A DNA stretch of 64,000 nt from CALHVX01 sp039198065 (GTDB taxonomy: Bacteria > Pseudomonadota > Gammaproteobacteria > Pseudomonadales > Azotimanducaceae). This document shows positions 34,636-44,211 of this stretch, piece after piece. Position numbers and translations under genes: made by a program. The stretch spans positions 124,001 through 188,000 of the forward strand of contig JBCCTU010000003.1 in NCBI GenBank assembly GCA_039198065.1, written 5' to 3'. Within the stretch, counting starts at the first letter, position 1; every line of letters starts with the position of its first letter. Below the pieces are notes generated by a model. The model did no database searches, had not been told where the DNA came from, and saw only the letters and a list, made by a program, of their open reading frames with translations.

Positions 34636-34941
34636 TCAGCGCCAGCCCGGCGAGGGACCTTGGGGCAGCTGAGGGTCGGCGCTTTGCAGTTCAAACACTT
34701 CCCGGTGGCGCTGCTGTTCGAGCTCGTTGAGCCGCTGAAGCTGTTCCTTCGTCAGGTGATATTGGTCGTTGCGGGCCGGCCGGCAACGACGCTGGGGCGT
34801 GCGTTCCGCGCGCGATTGCGAGGCGGTTGTACGCTCGCTGTCTGTGCAGAGCTCGCGCGACGGGAGGGGTTCTTGTCCGATCGCACTGGATGCCCAGAAC
34901 AGTGGCAAACAAAACGCCCAGTGCCGTATTCGGCGTGACAC
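34636..34941 (-). CDS. Small secreted protein of unknown function
   Basis: About 101 residues if started at GTG 34941. It then has a good signal peptide (RRIRHWAFCLPLFWASSAIGQEP, cleavage after AIG). The mature part has two cysteines (ELCTDSE, RRCRPAR) and a short amphipathic helix (YHLTKEQLQRLNELEQQRHREVFELQ). The open frame extends upstream without a more convincing start, so the N-terminus is uncertain. It lies just downstream of the CpxA-like kinase gene on the same strand and converges with the barrel gene. It could be a periplasmic accessory protein of that pathway (inference). Confidence 0.5.
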   Translation of the reverse strand: MSRRIRHWAFCLPLFWASSAIGQEPLPSRELCTDSERTTASQSRAERTPQRRCRPARNDQYHLTKEQLQRLNELEQQRHREVFELQSADPQLPQGPSPGWR

Positions 34942-35035
34942 CTGGTACAAGGCCCCGTACCGGGCCCTGGCCCGCACGGCTCCCGTCACGTAACGCGACC
35001 GTTGATGGTTTCGCACCGCCACCCGCCGGGTACCC

Positions 35036-36526
35036 TCAATCCTGCTCACAGTGAGCCGCCACAGGTTTCGTATCCATCGCTCGGTTGCGGTCGAGGCTAG
35101 CATCGTTCGACGCGTCAGGGCTCGTGATCTTTGCCGACATCCAGGGCAAGGACAGACGTAGTTCGAGGCCGCCGGGCTCGCGACTGTGCGCCGAGACCTG
35201 GCCTCCCGCAGCGGCGGTCAGCTCAGCGACGATGGCCAAGCCCAGACCGAAGCCCCCGGTTCCGCGGCTGCGGGAGTCATCGGGCCGCCAGAAGGGCTCG
35301 AACAGCTGATCGAGCTGGTTTTCCGGCACACCGCACCCCTGGTCTGCGATGGTCACCATCAGGTGTGGTGAGTCGAGGGCGACGTCGACGCGCACAGTGG
35401 AGTCGGCGGGCGCATGACCGATAGCGTTACGCAGAACGTTGTCGATGACCATCATCAGTTCTTCCGATCCGAGGGGCACCAGCGGCCGCTCCGCCGCCGC
35501 AACGCTCGCTACCGAGTACGCCAGCGTAACCGAGCGCTGAGTGGCGCCGAGGGTCCACGCCTGCACGCACTCCGCAATGCACGCCAGCAGATCGGTTGCC
35601 CGACGCTTACCGGACCGCTGCTCCATGCGAGCGCGGGAAATCGTCAACAGCTGCTCCACCAGGTGGTCGATGCAGTCGATGTCATAGAGCAACTGTTGGC
35701 GCGCGCGGTCACAGTGCGGGTCTTGCTCGAGCAGCTCCAGCGCCACGTGCATTCGTGACAACGGCGAACGTACCTCGTGCGAGACATCGCGCAGCAGTCG
35801 GCGCTGACGCGCGAGCGTGCTCGCGGTGAGGTTTGCCGCGTGTTGAAACCGCGATGCGAGGCGAGCGATTTCGTCCTGGCGACCAACCATGAGCGTTGCG
35901 AGGTCGGCGCTCGACTCACCGGCGGCGAGGCGTTCGCTGGCTTCTTCGAGCGTTTTGATGGGTCGGGTGATCGAGCGAGCAAGCCACCAGGCGCAGGGCG
36001 CCGACACCAGAGCGGTCAACAGCAGCAGTAGCCAGGGCCGACCGCTGCCAAAATGGGTGACGAGGAGTGCGCCGGCAGGTTTCGGCAACGCAAACAGGTA
36101 CAGGGGCGTACTTGTGTCCGGCTGATAGACGGCGCGAACGAGAATCCTCTGGCCACCGTCTGCAGATGTCGGCCCCTCGGCAGGGCGCGCATCGTCGCTT
36201 TCGAAGGCGCGCCTCAAGCGTCCCTCGCGCACCGCAGCTGGCAACCGTCGTTTGAGCACATCGGCTCCGGTTGCGTCGATCAGGTAGAGCTCGGCAATCC
36301 GCGCCCAGGGACTGTCGATCAGGATGGGTTCGAAGGCGACTTCCCGCTGGGCCGCGTACTCAAGCTCTGCGGCGACCTCCTGCACCAGCAGATCCGGCCG
36401 CTCGCGGAGGTACTGCAGGGCCATGACGTCGGTCCAGCGCAGCAGGCCAAACACTGTGATCACCAACAGTGCGGTCAGCACGAGCCAGCTGGTCAGCCAA
36501 AACCGGCGAAAGAGTGAATCGGTCAT
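35036..36526 (-). CDS. CpxA-like sensor histidine kinase
   Basis: A 496-residue membrane kinase. TM1 is at 10-30, a periplasmic sensor at ~31-160, TM2 at ~163-183 and HAMP with SITRPIKTLEEASERLAAG. The dimerisation domain has His250 in LRDVSHEVRSPLSRMHVALELL. The catalytic domain has the N-box VIDNVLRNAIGHAP, G1 ADQGCGVP and G2 GGFGLGLAI. The H-box and overall plan match CpxA-type kinases that sense envelope stress. ATG 36526 overlaps the regulator stop by 4 bases. The C-terminal ~35 residues (SPDASNDASLDRNR...) are an extra polar tail. Confidence 0.88.
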   Translation of the reverse strand: MTDSLFRRFWLTSWLVLTALLVITVFGLLRWTDVMALQYLRERPDLLVQEVAAELEYAAQREVAFEPILIDSPWARIAELYLIDATGADVLKRRLPAAVREGRLRRAFESDDARPAEGPTSADGGQRILVRAVYQPDTSTPLYLFALPKPAGALLVTHFGSGRPWLLLLLTALVSAPCAWWLARSITRPIKTLEEASERLAAGESSADLATLMVGRQDEIARLASRFQHAANLTASTLARQRRLLRDVSHEVRSPLSRMHVALELLEQDPHCDRARQQLLYDIDCIDHLVEQLLTISRARMEQRSGKRRATDLLACIAECVQAWTLGATQRSVTLAYSVASVAAAERPLVPLGSEELMMVIDNVLRNAIGHAPADSTVRVDVALDSPHLMVTIADQGCGVPENQLDQLFEPFWRPDDSRSRGTGGFGLGLAIVAELTAAAGGQVSAHSREPGGLELRLSLPWMSAKITSPDASNDASLDRNRAMDTKPVAAHCEQD

Positions 36527-37212
36527 TGGTATAGCAGATATCCGATGCCGCGCAGGGTGCGTATCTTTACCCTCTGCGTTGCGCTCTGGTGATCGACCAG
36601 TTTTCGTCGCAGGTTGCTGATGTGGGTATCCAGGCTGCGATCGAAGGGAAGCTGCTCACGTCCCAGGGCCTGACGGTACAGGACGTCGCGCCGCACCGCT
36701 GTACCGTTTGCGGCCAGCAGCATCTCGAGAACGCGGGTTTCGACGTAGGTCAGTTCGATACGTGCGTTACCAAGCAGCGCCACACCCTCGCGCGCGTTGA
36801 TGGATAACGGCTGGACTCCGTCCGCGGCCTTCGTGCTTCGCTGAAGTGGCTTCGCCAGATGCAGTCGATGCGCGGCCCGTAAGCGGGCCAGCAGTTCGCG
36901 GGCGCTGAACGGTTTGGCGAGATAATCCGTGGCGCCCTGGTCAAGGCCGCGGATGCGGTCGGATTCTTCTCCGCGGGCTGTGAGCATCAAGACCGGGCAG
37001 TTGCTGATGTGCTGCAAGCGTTCGAGAACGGTAAAGCCGTCTAGCCCCGGCAGCATGACGTCGAGAATCACCGCAGCGACGTCGTCGAGCTGGAAGACGG
37101 TCAGCGCCTCGTCACCGCGGCGGACTACGGTGGTTTTGATGTCGTGAGCCGCGAGGTAGGTGACAAGCATGTCACACAACGCCTCGTCATCGTCGACCAG
37201 AAGTACCTTCAT
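36523..37212 (-). CDS. CpxR-like OmpR-family response regulator
   Basis: A 229-residue regulator. The receiver starts MKVLLVDDDE, with phosphoacceptor Asp51 (VILDVMLPG), Thr78 (LTARG) and Lys100 (YLAKPF). The winged-helix DNA-binding domain ends RSLDTHISNLRRKL...IRTLRGIGYLLYQ. It partners the overlapping histidine kinase. The start could instead be ATG at 37263, which adds 17 residues and has AGG about 8 bases upstream, whereas the 37212 start has no clear Shine-Dalgarno. I favour 37212 because the receiver begins exactly there. The spacer 37213-37411 shows nothing else recognisable. Confidence 0.88.
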   Translation of the reverse strand: MKVLLVDDDEALCDMLVTYLAAHDIKTTVVRRGDEALTVFQLDDVAAVILDVMLPGLDGFTVLERLQHISNCPVLMLTARGEESDRIRGLDQGATDYLAKPFSARELLARLRAAHRLHLAKPLQRSTKAADGVQPLSINAREGVALLGNARIELTYVETRVLEMLLAANGTAVRRDVLYRQALGREQLPFDRSLDTHISNLRRKLVDHQSATQRVKIRTLRGIGYLLYQ

Positions 37213-37411
37213 GGATGGGAAAGGTTGGTCAACGACGGTTCCGAGTGGCTGCGGTGTCGGCATGCAGAGACCTGGATCGGTGGGTTGGCTCGTGCCGGTT
37301 TTAACGAACGAGAATGTCACGGGTTGCCCAGTCCGTTGCAAGCGACTTTGCACTTCTTTGCAGAGCCACGCGCGGATGAGCTGGCCGGCGCCGGTGGCGG
37401 CCGCCCAATGC

Positions 37412-39226
37412 TCACAGATAGATGCGAGTCAGCAGAACGGACAGGGTGACCCACATGAGAATCGTCAGCGGTACACCGACCCGCACGAATTCAGAGAAGC
37501 GATAATTGCCGGCACTCATGACGAGCAGGTTGGTCTTATAGGCCATGGGTGTGGCGAAGCTCATGTTGGCGCCAAACAAGACCGCGAGCACGAACGGCTC
37601 AGCGGGCAGGGCGAGCTCGCGCGCGATACCGATGGCGATGGGCGTACCGATGACGGCAGCTGCGTTGTTGCTGACGACGTTGGTCAGCACCGCCAGGAGC
37701 AGCATCAACGCACTGAGGATTGCTCCGGGTGATAAATCTTGGGTCATGGCCAGGAACACGGCCGTCAGGTAGTCCGTGCCGCCGGTTTTGATGAGCGCCT
37801 GGCCCAGCGCCAGGCTTGCGACGACAACGAAGAACACCGACGGGCTGACCGCTTTCATCGCCGCCTCAACGGTCAGACACCGCGTCAGAAGCATGAGCAC
37901 GCAACCGACGACGGCGGCCTCGGCAATGCTCATGACGCCGAACGCGGCCGTAGCGATGACACCGACCAGTATGCCGAGGGCGGGCAGGGCTTTGTCCGTC
38001 GACGGCAGGTCTATGGTCGCGTCCAGCACGATGAAGTCGGTGCCGCGCTTGAGTGCCGTGATCTGCTCCTGCGGGCCCTGGACCAACAGCACGTCGCCGG
38101 CCTGCAGGATCACGTCCTGGATCTCTTCCTTCGCCTGCCAGATGTCACGACCGGCGCGGTGCAGCGCCAGCACAACGAGCTGATGGGTGTCGAGAAAGCC
38201 CGTATCACGAAGATTGGTACGATCGAGGCTCGAACCCTGGACAACGGCGATCTCCGCCAGGATTTGATTGCCTGCTTGGAGGGGGTTTTCGTCCGTTACC
38301 AGGTTCTCGCCGGAAAACAGCTTTGCCTTTAGCGACTTCTCGTACTCTTTAAGCTTGTTTGGCGTGTCGCGCACGCGCAGCCGATCACCGGCCTGAAGAA
38401 TCACGTCGGGGAAGGGCATGATGAAGTTGTTATTGCGTCGAACCCGGGTCACGCGCATGTCGTTGCCGGCAAGGGCTCGCGCCTCGCCGAGGGTTTTGCC
38501 GACGACGGGCGATTTCTCGTCCAGCTGGAGCCGCGCATCGAACAGCCGTTGGGACGTGTCCTGAAGACTGATGTCTCGGTGCGGCAACAGGCGCGGTGCG
38601 ATCAGCCATAGATAGACGATGGCTACACCGGCGGCGACGGCCGCCGGTTGGGCGAAGTCAAACAGTCCCATCTTTGGCAAGCCAAGGTCGTGGGCGACGC
38701 TGACCACCAGCAGATTCGTCGACGTTCCGATCGTCGTCGCCATTCCGCCGACGAGCGTTGCAAAACCCATGGGCATGAGCACACCGCTCGGTGACGATGA
38801 GGTGCGCAGACATACGCTGATAAGAATCGGCAACAGCAGAACGACGATCGGCGTGTTGTTGACGAAAGCGGACAAGACCCCGCCAACAACGAGGGTCAGA
38901 AGAAACGAGAGAAACGGTGCCCGGCTCCAGAGCACCGCCAGACCGACGCCTACAGGTTCCAGCGCACCGGTGAGTACTAGCCCCTGGCCTAAGATCATGA
39001 GTGCGCAGACGGCGATTAACGCCTCGTGACCGAAGCCATCAAAGAGGTCCTCGGCGTGCAGGTTGGGATGCTCGAACAGACCGAAACCGAGAACCAGTAG
39101 CCCAAGCAAGATGAGACTCGACACTTCCAGCGGGAGCTCATCGCGGGTGAACAGAAACAATGCGATTACCGCAAGGGACATGACCGCGAGCGCATGCGGT
39201 TCCGGTGTCGCCGGCCAGGCAATCAT
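37412..39226 (-). CDS. SLC13-family permease with two RCK_C (TrkA-C) domains
   Basis: A 604-residue DASS/SLC13-like transporter (YfbS type). N-terminal membrane half contains SAFVNNTPIVVLLLPI and MATTIGTSTNLLVV. Two cytoplasmic RCK_C domains follow (ending GDRLRVRDTPNKL and GDVLLVQGPQEQI). The second membrane half contains VLTNVVSNNAAAVIGTPIAIGIA and GANMSFATPMAYKTNLLVM. Paired SNNA/ATP motifs are the sodium and anion sites of the family. Substrate may be a di-/tricarboxylate, sulfate or another anion. Start ATG 39226; the frame extends slightly upstream but that part is polar and unlike the family. Confidence 0.88.
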   Translation of the reverse strand: MIAWPATPEPHALAVMSLAVIALFLFTRDELPLEVSSLILLGLLVLGFGLFEHPNLHAEDLFDGFGHEALIAVCALMILGQGLVLTGALEPVGVGLAVLWSRAPFLSFLLTLVVGGVLSAFVNNTPIVVLLLPILISVCLRTSSSPSGVLMPMGFATLVGGMATTIGTSTNLLVVSVAHDLGLPKMGLFDFAQPAAVAAGVAIVYLWLIAPRLLPHRDISLQDTSQRLFDARLQLDEKSPVVGKTLGEARALAGNDMRVTRVRRNNNFIMPFPDVILQAGDRLRVRDTPNKLKEYEKSLKAKLFSGENLVTDENPLQAGNQILAEIAVVQGSSLDRTNLRDTGFLDTHQLVVLALHRAGRDIWQAKEEIQDVILQAGDVLLVQGPQEQITALKRGTDFIVLDATIDLPSTDKALPALGILVGVIATAAFGVMSIAEAAVVGCVLMLLTRCLTVEAAMKAVSPSVFFVVVASLALGQALIKTGGTDYLTAVFLAMTQDLSPGAILSALMLLLAVLTNVVSNNAAAVIGTPIAIGIARELALPAEPFVLAVLFGANMSFATPMAYKTNLLVMSAGNYRFSEFVRVGVPLTILMWVTLSVLLTRIYL

Positions 39227-39411
39227 GAGATCAGCAGTCGTGCGGACGAAGTGCGGTGCTGACCCATACCCCACACATCCGGGCACCGGCGTTCAAGCTT
39301 TGGTTGGGCCTGTTCGGCAAGCGACCGACGCTCCGTTCCGCGATATCGGCAAGATAGCTGATTTGGCGGGTCGTCGTCAGGTTGACGCGCGCGCTGGCGC
39401 GTTCGAATTTG

Positions 39412-40521
39412 TCATTCCGGTGGATGTTCTGCGCGGGCCTCTAGGATTCGCTCAATGACGGCCAGTTCGCGCTGGTCTGCTTGCCGAAGGGCGTCGCGAT
39501 CGGCGTTTTTTGGATCATCTTGATGCGGGCGGCCTGTTGAATGATCTTTATCGGCCGCATCTTTCGGCTGCTTGAGTCGATCGGTCAGCTCGTCGCGACG
39601 CTTGATGAGATCTGCCAGCCGGCTGGCGAGATCGGCCTTATCAAACATCAGCCGTTCGATATCACTGCCGCTGCTGGCGTCGCTACCTGGGTTGGCCGCG
39701 GCGTTCGCGTCGGCATCCGGGGGTAGCACCGGTCTGTCGGGGTCGATCGGTCTTTGATTCATGAAGTTGGGCGACACGATTTCGATGCCCGCCCCATGCA
39801 GCGCATCGAGAACGCCTGCTTTGAGGGCGGAACGCTGCGACAGCAGGCGGCGAACGTCCTCGAGAAACCCTGATACCCGATAGCTCACGGAGAAATCTCC
39901 GAGGTCGATCACCTGCACGAACGCATCGTTTAACTCTGCACGCTCGGCGGCCTGCAGCAGCGCTTTCTCGATCTGGCGTCGGGAAACGTCATAGCCGAGC
40001 GACACCGTGGCGCTGACGAGCGTGCCGCTGGCGCGGACGACTTTTACCGGATTTGTTACCAGATAGAGATTCGGCAAGGTCACCAGATCGCGATCTTCTG
40101 TTTGAAGCTCCGTATGGAACAGCGCGCGTTCCGTAACGCGCCCGAAGATATCACCGACGCCGATGAAGTCCCCGGGCTCAAAGCGGGTGGCGCTGCGCTG
40201 CATGAGGCCTGCCATGGCATTGGAAACGAAGGTGGTCGACGCGAGTCCGACGACCGCGGACAACAGCAGGCCGAGCAGGCTGAGCAGTTGGCCCCGCAAT
40301 TCGTTGCCAATCGGTAGCAGCAGCGGAAGCGCGATAATCGCCGTGAGGATGGCGAGGAGGCGAAGTAAGAGCGCCTGACCGCGGTGTCCCGACGCCCAGG
40401 GCTTACCACCGAGTCGGCCCTGGGAAATCAGCGTAAGTATGAGTGCGAGCGTCAGGCCAACAGCGGCAAAGGGGACAGCCCAGCGCAGAATCAGGTTGAG
40501 GTCCATAGCCAGCGGAGACAT
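39412..40521 (-). CDS. MscS-family mechanosensitive channel
   Basis: A 369-residue small-conductance mechanosensitive channel homologue. Three N-terminal TM segments lie at about 9-32, 50-70 and 76-100. The pore-lining third helix leads into MQRSATRFEPGDFIGVGDIFGRV, the MscS beta-domain start, then LPNLYLVTNPVKVVR and an alpha/beta domain. Residues ~275-369 form a highly charged, probably disordered or coiled tail (DIERLMFDKADLASRLADLIKRRDELTDRL) not found in the E. coli protein. It relieves turgor on osmotic downshock. ATG 40521 or 40506 could be the start. Confidence 0.87.
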   Translation of the reverse strand: MSPLAMDLNLILRWAVPFAAVGLTLALILTLISQGRLGGKPWASGHRGQALLLRLLAILTAIIALPLLLPIGNELRGQLLSLLGLLLSAVVGLASTTFVSNAMAGLMQRSATRFEPGDFIGVGDIFGRVTERALFHTELQTEDRDLVTLPNLYLVTNPVKVVRASGTLVSATVSLGYDVSRRQIEKALLQAAERAELNDAFVQVIDLGDFSVSYRVSGFLEDVRRLLSQRSALKAGVLDALHGAGIEIVSPNFMNQRPIDPDRPVLPPDADANAAANPGSDASSGSDIERLMFDKADLASRLADLIKRRDELTDRLKQPKDAADKDHSTGRPHQDDPKNADRDALRQADQRELAVIERILEARAEHPPE

Positions 40522-40643
40522 CTGCCCAGTCTAGCGCAGACTGAGGCTGCACTTCGTTTTGGGCGCTTCTGTTGCGCCGCTTTTCGTGCGGCGCTTGAGG
40601 GGGGTAGGCCGCTTTTCGGGCGCCGCGAGCGGGTCAGCGGTCG

Positions 40644-42869
40644 CTAGTTCGTTGCCGAATCCTTCGGAGCCGTTCGTTCGGCGAGGGTTACGCCACGCTG
40701 AAGCTGCATGTAGTCCAGCAGGACGAAACCGCTTTCGCGCAGCAGTGGATCCTCGATCGCGGGCTCTTCTTCGTCTGCTTCCTGCTCTGCTTCCAGCTCG
40801 TCTTCGAGCTCATCCAGGCTGGCCAGCGGTTCTTCGCCCTTGGCTTTGCGCAGGCGGTTTTCAAGGTCCAGACGCCACGCGTCATCGGCTTCCTTTTCCG
40901 CAATACGCTGCTTTTCGTTGAGCGAGATATGTGTTCGCTTGGCGTTTGCTTCGTTGCGCGCGACCAGCGCGTTGAGATACTCGAAATCCGGATCGCCGGC
41001 GACGCGCCGATCGTGTTCGGTGCTCAGTTGCGTCACGAGCGGCTGAATGCTGCTGTAGCGCGGATAGATCGCCGGTTGAATCTGATCCCAGGGCAGTGCG
41101 TCGTCGAGCGAACTCTCGCCGATGCGTTCGGCGTCGTAGAGCTCCGGAAACGCAATATCGGGGATGACGCCCTGATGCTGAGTGCTCTCACCGGAAATCC
41201 GGTAAAACTTGGCGGCCGTGATCTTCAGCTGCCCACGGTTTAGTGGAATCAGCGTTTGAACCGTGCCCTTGCCGAAGGTTTGACTCCCAAGCACAACGCC
41301 GCGCTCGTAGTCCTGAATCGCTCCCGCAAAGATTTCCGAGGCGGAAGCAGACAGCCGATTAACCAGTACGGCCAGCGGGCCGTCCCAAGCCACCTTCTCA
41401 TCCCGGTCTTCGTAGACGTTGGCGCGGCGGCGGGCTGCTTTGACCTGTACCGTCGGACCAGACTTGATGAACAGCCCGGTCAGTGAATCCGCTTCCTGCA
41501 GTGAACCGCCACCGTTGTTCCGCAGATCGATCACGATGCCTTCAACGCCATCGGCTTTGAGTTCGTCGATCAGCTTCGCCACGTCCCGGGTCGTGCTTTT
41601 GTAGTTCGGGTCGCCGCGCTGACTGGCCTTAAAATCGATGTAGAAGGTGGGTACCTCGATCACCCCGATTTTTCGGGTGACGCCGTTGTCATTCAGCGTC
41701 AGCAGTTTCTTTTTCGCCGCTTGCTCTTCGAGCTGCACGGCGTCGCGGGTGATCTGGATCGTGCGGGATGCCGCCGCGTCGTCCTCGGCTTGAACTTCGA
41801 GTTTGACGACACTGCCTTTCGGACCGCGGATCATCTCGACGACGTCGTCCAGCCGCCAGCCGACAACGTCGATAAGCGGACCGTCAGCGCCCTGGCCGAC
41901 ACTCAGGATGCGATCCGACGGTTTGATGAGTCCTGTCTTGTCGGCCGGGCCGGCGGGAACTAGGCGCACGATAGACGTGTAGTCGTCCTCACTGCGCAAC
42001 ACGGCGCCGATGCCTTCCAGGGACAGCGACATGTTGATGTTGAAGTTTTGCGACGTCCGCGGCGAGAAGTACTGCGTATGCGGGTCGTAAATCGCGGCAA
42101 AGGAATTGATGTAGAGTGCGAACGCGTCTTCGCTCTTGGTCTGCTTGGTTTGCTTGAGCCTGTTCTTATAGCGCTTTGTCAACAGCTCCCGGATTTCCGG
42201 TAGCGGCTTGCCATTTAGCTTCATGGCCAGGGCCGCTGCGATCAGTCGCCGCTCCCACAGGTCGTCTAACGCAGCGATGCCGTCCGGCCAGGGGGCCTCA
42301 GATCGATCGAGCTCCAAGCTTGCATCCGTTAGAAAGTCGGCTTCCGTGAAGGGCTTTTCAAGGTGGCGCAGCAAAAACTCCAGTCGCTCGACGACCCGAT
42401 TCTGATAGCGATTGAAGATTTGGTAGGCGGGCTGCAGGTTGCCGCGCTTCAGCGCGTCGTCGAGCTTGGTGCGATAGCGCTCGAAGTCGGCGATGTCCTC
42501 TGCGGTGAAGTAGGACCGGCTGCCGTCGAGGGTGTCGAGGTACTTCTCCAGCACTCGGCTACTGAGGCTGTCGTCGATGCTCTTTTCAAGAAAGTGATTG
42601 TGGCGCAGTTGCTCGAGAATGGTCAGGCTCGTGCGCGGATGAATATCCAACGGCTTCACCGAGTCCCAGACGAACTGGGTCGGATCGAAACTGGGTTCCG
42701 ACACCGTCGCCACAGCCGCCGTGTCGCTGACGTCGGCATCGGCACCACCAACGCTCGGTAGCAGCGTCCAGGCACCCAGGGCACCGACAGACAGCAGGAC
42801 GGTCCGTAACACCGTACTCACCGCGCTTCCTCCTTCTGTCAGGCGTTCGGCCTCACCGGATCTGCTCAT
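40644..42869 (-). CDS. prc: Carboxy-terminal processing (tail-specific) protease, Prc-like
   Basis: A 741-residue periplasmic protease of the S41 family. An N-terminal signal segment (VLRTVLLSVGALGAWTLLPSVGG) is followed by a helical N-domain with SRSYFTAEDI. The PDZ domain is around 285-360 (SIVRLVPAGPADKTGLIKPSDRILSVG). The catalytic domain has Ser509 in NRLSASASEIF, Asp520 and Lys534 in TFGKGTVQ, the same spacing as E. coli Prc. The C-terminal domain is DUF3340-like with a long acidic stretch (LDELEDELEAEQEADEEEP) before the end. It trims lipoproteins and controls peptidoglycan hydrolases. GAAGGG lies upstream of ATG 42869. Confidence 0.92.
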   Translation of the reverse strand: MSRSGEAERLTEGGSAVSTVLRTVLLSVGALGAWTLLPSVGGADADVSDTAAVATVSEPSFDPTQFVWDSVKPLDIHPRTSLTILEQLRHNHFLEKSIDDSLSSRVLEKYLDTLDGSRSYFTAEDIADFERYRTKLDDALKRGNLQPAYQIFNRYQNRVVERLEFLLRHLEKPFTEADFLTDASLELDRSEAPWPDGIAALDDLWERRLIAAALAMKLNGKPLPEIRELLTKRYKNRLKQTKQTKSEDAFALYINSFAAIYDPHTQYFSPRTSQNFNINMSLSLEGIGAVLRSEDDYTSIVRLVPAGPADKTGLIKPSDRILSVGQGADGPLIDVVGWRLDDVVEMIRGPKGSVVKLEVQAEDDAAASRTIQITRDAVQLEEQAAKKKLLTLNDNGVTRKIGVIEVPTFYIDFKASQRGDPNYKSTTRDVAKLIDELKADGVEGIVIDLRNNGGGSLQEADSLTGLFIKSGPTVQVKAARRRANVYEDRDEKVAWDGPLAVLVNRLSASASEIFAGAIQDYERGVVLGSQTFGKGTVQTLIPLNRGQLKITAAKFYRISGESTQHQGVIPDIAFPELYDAERIGESSLDDALPWDQIQPAIYPRYSSIQPLVTQLSTEHDRRVAGDPDFEYLNALVARNEANAKRTHISLNEKQRIAEKEADDAWRLDLENRLRKAKGEEPLASLDELEDELEAEQEADEEEPAIEDPLLRESGFVLLDYMQLQRGVTLAERTAPKDSATN

Positions 42870-42927
42870 GCAATTGCACCCTTCATAGTCGTTCGATGTC
42901 TACGCTCAATGCCCGCGTTTAACGTTT

Positions 42928-42979
42928 AGGTTCGCTGCCTAGGTTCGATGCCTAGGTTCGATGTCTAGCTTCGATGTCG
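42928..42979. repeat. Four tandem 13-bp repeats upstream of prc
   Basis: Units at 42928, 42941, 42954 and 42967: AGGTTCGCTGCCT, AGGTTCGATGCCT, AGGTTCGATGTCT, AGCTTCGATGTCG. Neighbouring copies create CCTAGG. The array lies 59-110 bases upstream of the prc start on the minus strand, within or near its promoter. Confidence 0.85.
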
Positions 42980-43440
42980 CCGAACCAGCTGCCTGCATCG
43001 TGCTGGCCAGTCTTGATCGGTGTCGTTGCCATTCCTTATGCCTGCATACGCAAGTATATGAGGCAAGAAGCGGACATTGGTTCCCCAACGCTTCCAGAGC
43101 ATACGGACTCTTCGTGCCCGATGTGTGCTCGCATCGTTGTTTGAGCACGAATTCTGTACGGTTTTGTTGGGCGCTTACCCTATCGCCCATCGCCGAGCCG
43201 CTATGGAGTGCTGGACCAGGTTTTGGTCAGACCAAATTCTTAGGTGCGACCCGGTTCTATCCAGGGGGCACGATGACTGGCATCCAAGCGTTTAACCCCT
43301 GTGGTCGCACAAACTGCGGCGGGCTCGACTTTTCGCTCAACTCGCCCGAATGTACCCTGCGCTCCGCAGTGCGGCAAATGGCCCAACGGATGGCCCGTAG
43401 CGCGCGAATCCCACCGATTGACTGAAGGAACGACACTCCA
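42980..43440. other. Intergenic stretch with lower GC, no convincing gene
   Basis: 461 bases between the divergent prc and FKBP genes. A plus-strand frame (42961-43425) is open, but its protein is Cys/Trp/Phe-rich with no Shine-Dalgarno and codon use unlike neighbours, so I do not call it. The only ordered elements seen are a TTTGGT/ACCAAA palindrome at 43222 and a purine-rich Shine-Dalgarno (TGAAGGAACG) for the FKBP gene at about 43423. Confidence 0.5.
43222..43236. promoter_or_regulatory. Operator-like palindrome TTTGGT-CAG-ACCAAA
   Basis: A perfect 6-bp inverted repeat with a 3-base spacer, about 205 bases upstream of the FKBP gene and inside the AT-richer intergenic region. It could be a regulator site or a chance palindrome. 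Confidence 0.3.
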
Positions 43441-44211
43441 ATGATTCATACACTTCCCGGCGTGACCCCGGGGTCTGCGGCCCGAGCGTTACTCACGGCC
43501 GCTGTTCTTGTACTCGCCGTGGCCTGTGCAGAACCGCCGGCGGCTTCTGAGCCGCAGACGGCACAACCCAAGCCCTTAGACTTAGATTCTGACGATGCCA
43601 AGGCCAGCTACTTCGTCGGCTACGGGGTGTCTGATGACTGGCGTCAGCGTCTCGGCGACCGATTTGATGCGGCCGCTTTCGAAGCCGGCATCACGGATGC
43701 CCTTGGGGAAGTGATGCCTAAGGTGTCGCAGGAAGAAGGTGGGCAGATCATGCAGTCTCTTGCTCAGGCCGCTCAGGAACAGGCGCGAAAAGTGGCCGAG
43801 GAAGAACTTGAGAAAGGGCGCGCGTTTCTCGTCGAGAACGCCACCAAGGACGGTATTCAGGTCACGGATTCGGGCCTTCAATACGAAGTGCTCGAAGCCG
43901 GTGATGGACCCAAGCCCGGACCGACGGATACCGTTACGACACACTATGAGGGACGGTTGATTGACGGCACGGTGTTCGATAGCAGCATCGAGCGCGGCCA
44001 ACCGGCGCAGTTTCCTCTAAACCGGGTTATTCCCGGGTGGACCGAGGCGCTGCAGCTGATGAGTACCGGGGCAAAGTACCGGCTGTATATCCCGTCGGAA
44101 CTGGCCTACGGACAACGCCCGCAAGGCAGCATCCCTCCGAACTCGACGCTGATCTTCGACGTAGAGCTGATCAGCATTGATTCGGCGGGTGGCGATGGCG
44201 GCGGAGCCTAA
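43441..44211 (+). CDS. FKBP-type peptidyl-prolyl isomerase lipoprotein (FkpA/Mip-like)
   Basis: A 256-residue envelope chaperone. The signal peptide ends AVLVLAVACAE with a probable lipidated Cys29. A helical dimerisation domain follows (residues ~48-135: SYFVGYGVSDDWRQ, EEGGQIMQSLAQAAQEQARKVAEEELEKG). The C-terminal FKBP domain (~150-248) contains VTTHYEGRLIDGTVFDSS, RVIPGWTEAL and IPSELAYGQRPQGSIPPNSTLIFDVELISI. It catalyses proline isomerisation during outer-membrane protein folding. Shine-Dalgarno GAAGGAACG precedes ATG 43441. The last 17 bases overlap the next small gene. Confidence 0.92.
   Translation: MIHTLPGVTPGSAARALLTAAVLVLAVACAEPPAASEPQTAQPKPLDLDSDDAKASYFVGYGVSDDWRQRLGDRFDAAAFEAGITDALGEVMPKVSQEEGGQIMQSLAQAAQEQARKVAEEELEKGRAFLVENATKDGIQVTDSGLQYEVLEAGDGPKPGPTDTVTTHYEGRLIDGTVFDSSIERGQPAQFPLNRVIPGWTEALQLMSTGAKYRLYIPSELAYGQRPQGSIPPNSTLIFDVELISIDSAGGDGGGA

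Noticed and set aside
42961..43425. 154-codon open frame upstream of the FKBP gene
   Set aside because: No Shine-Dalgarno. Product rich in Cys, Trp, Phe and His, with composition unlike neighbouring proteins. It begins within the 13-bp repeat array.
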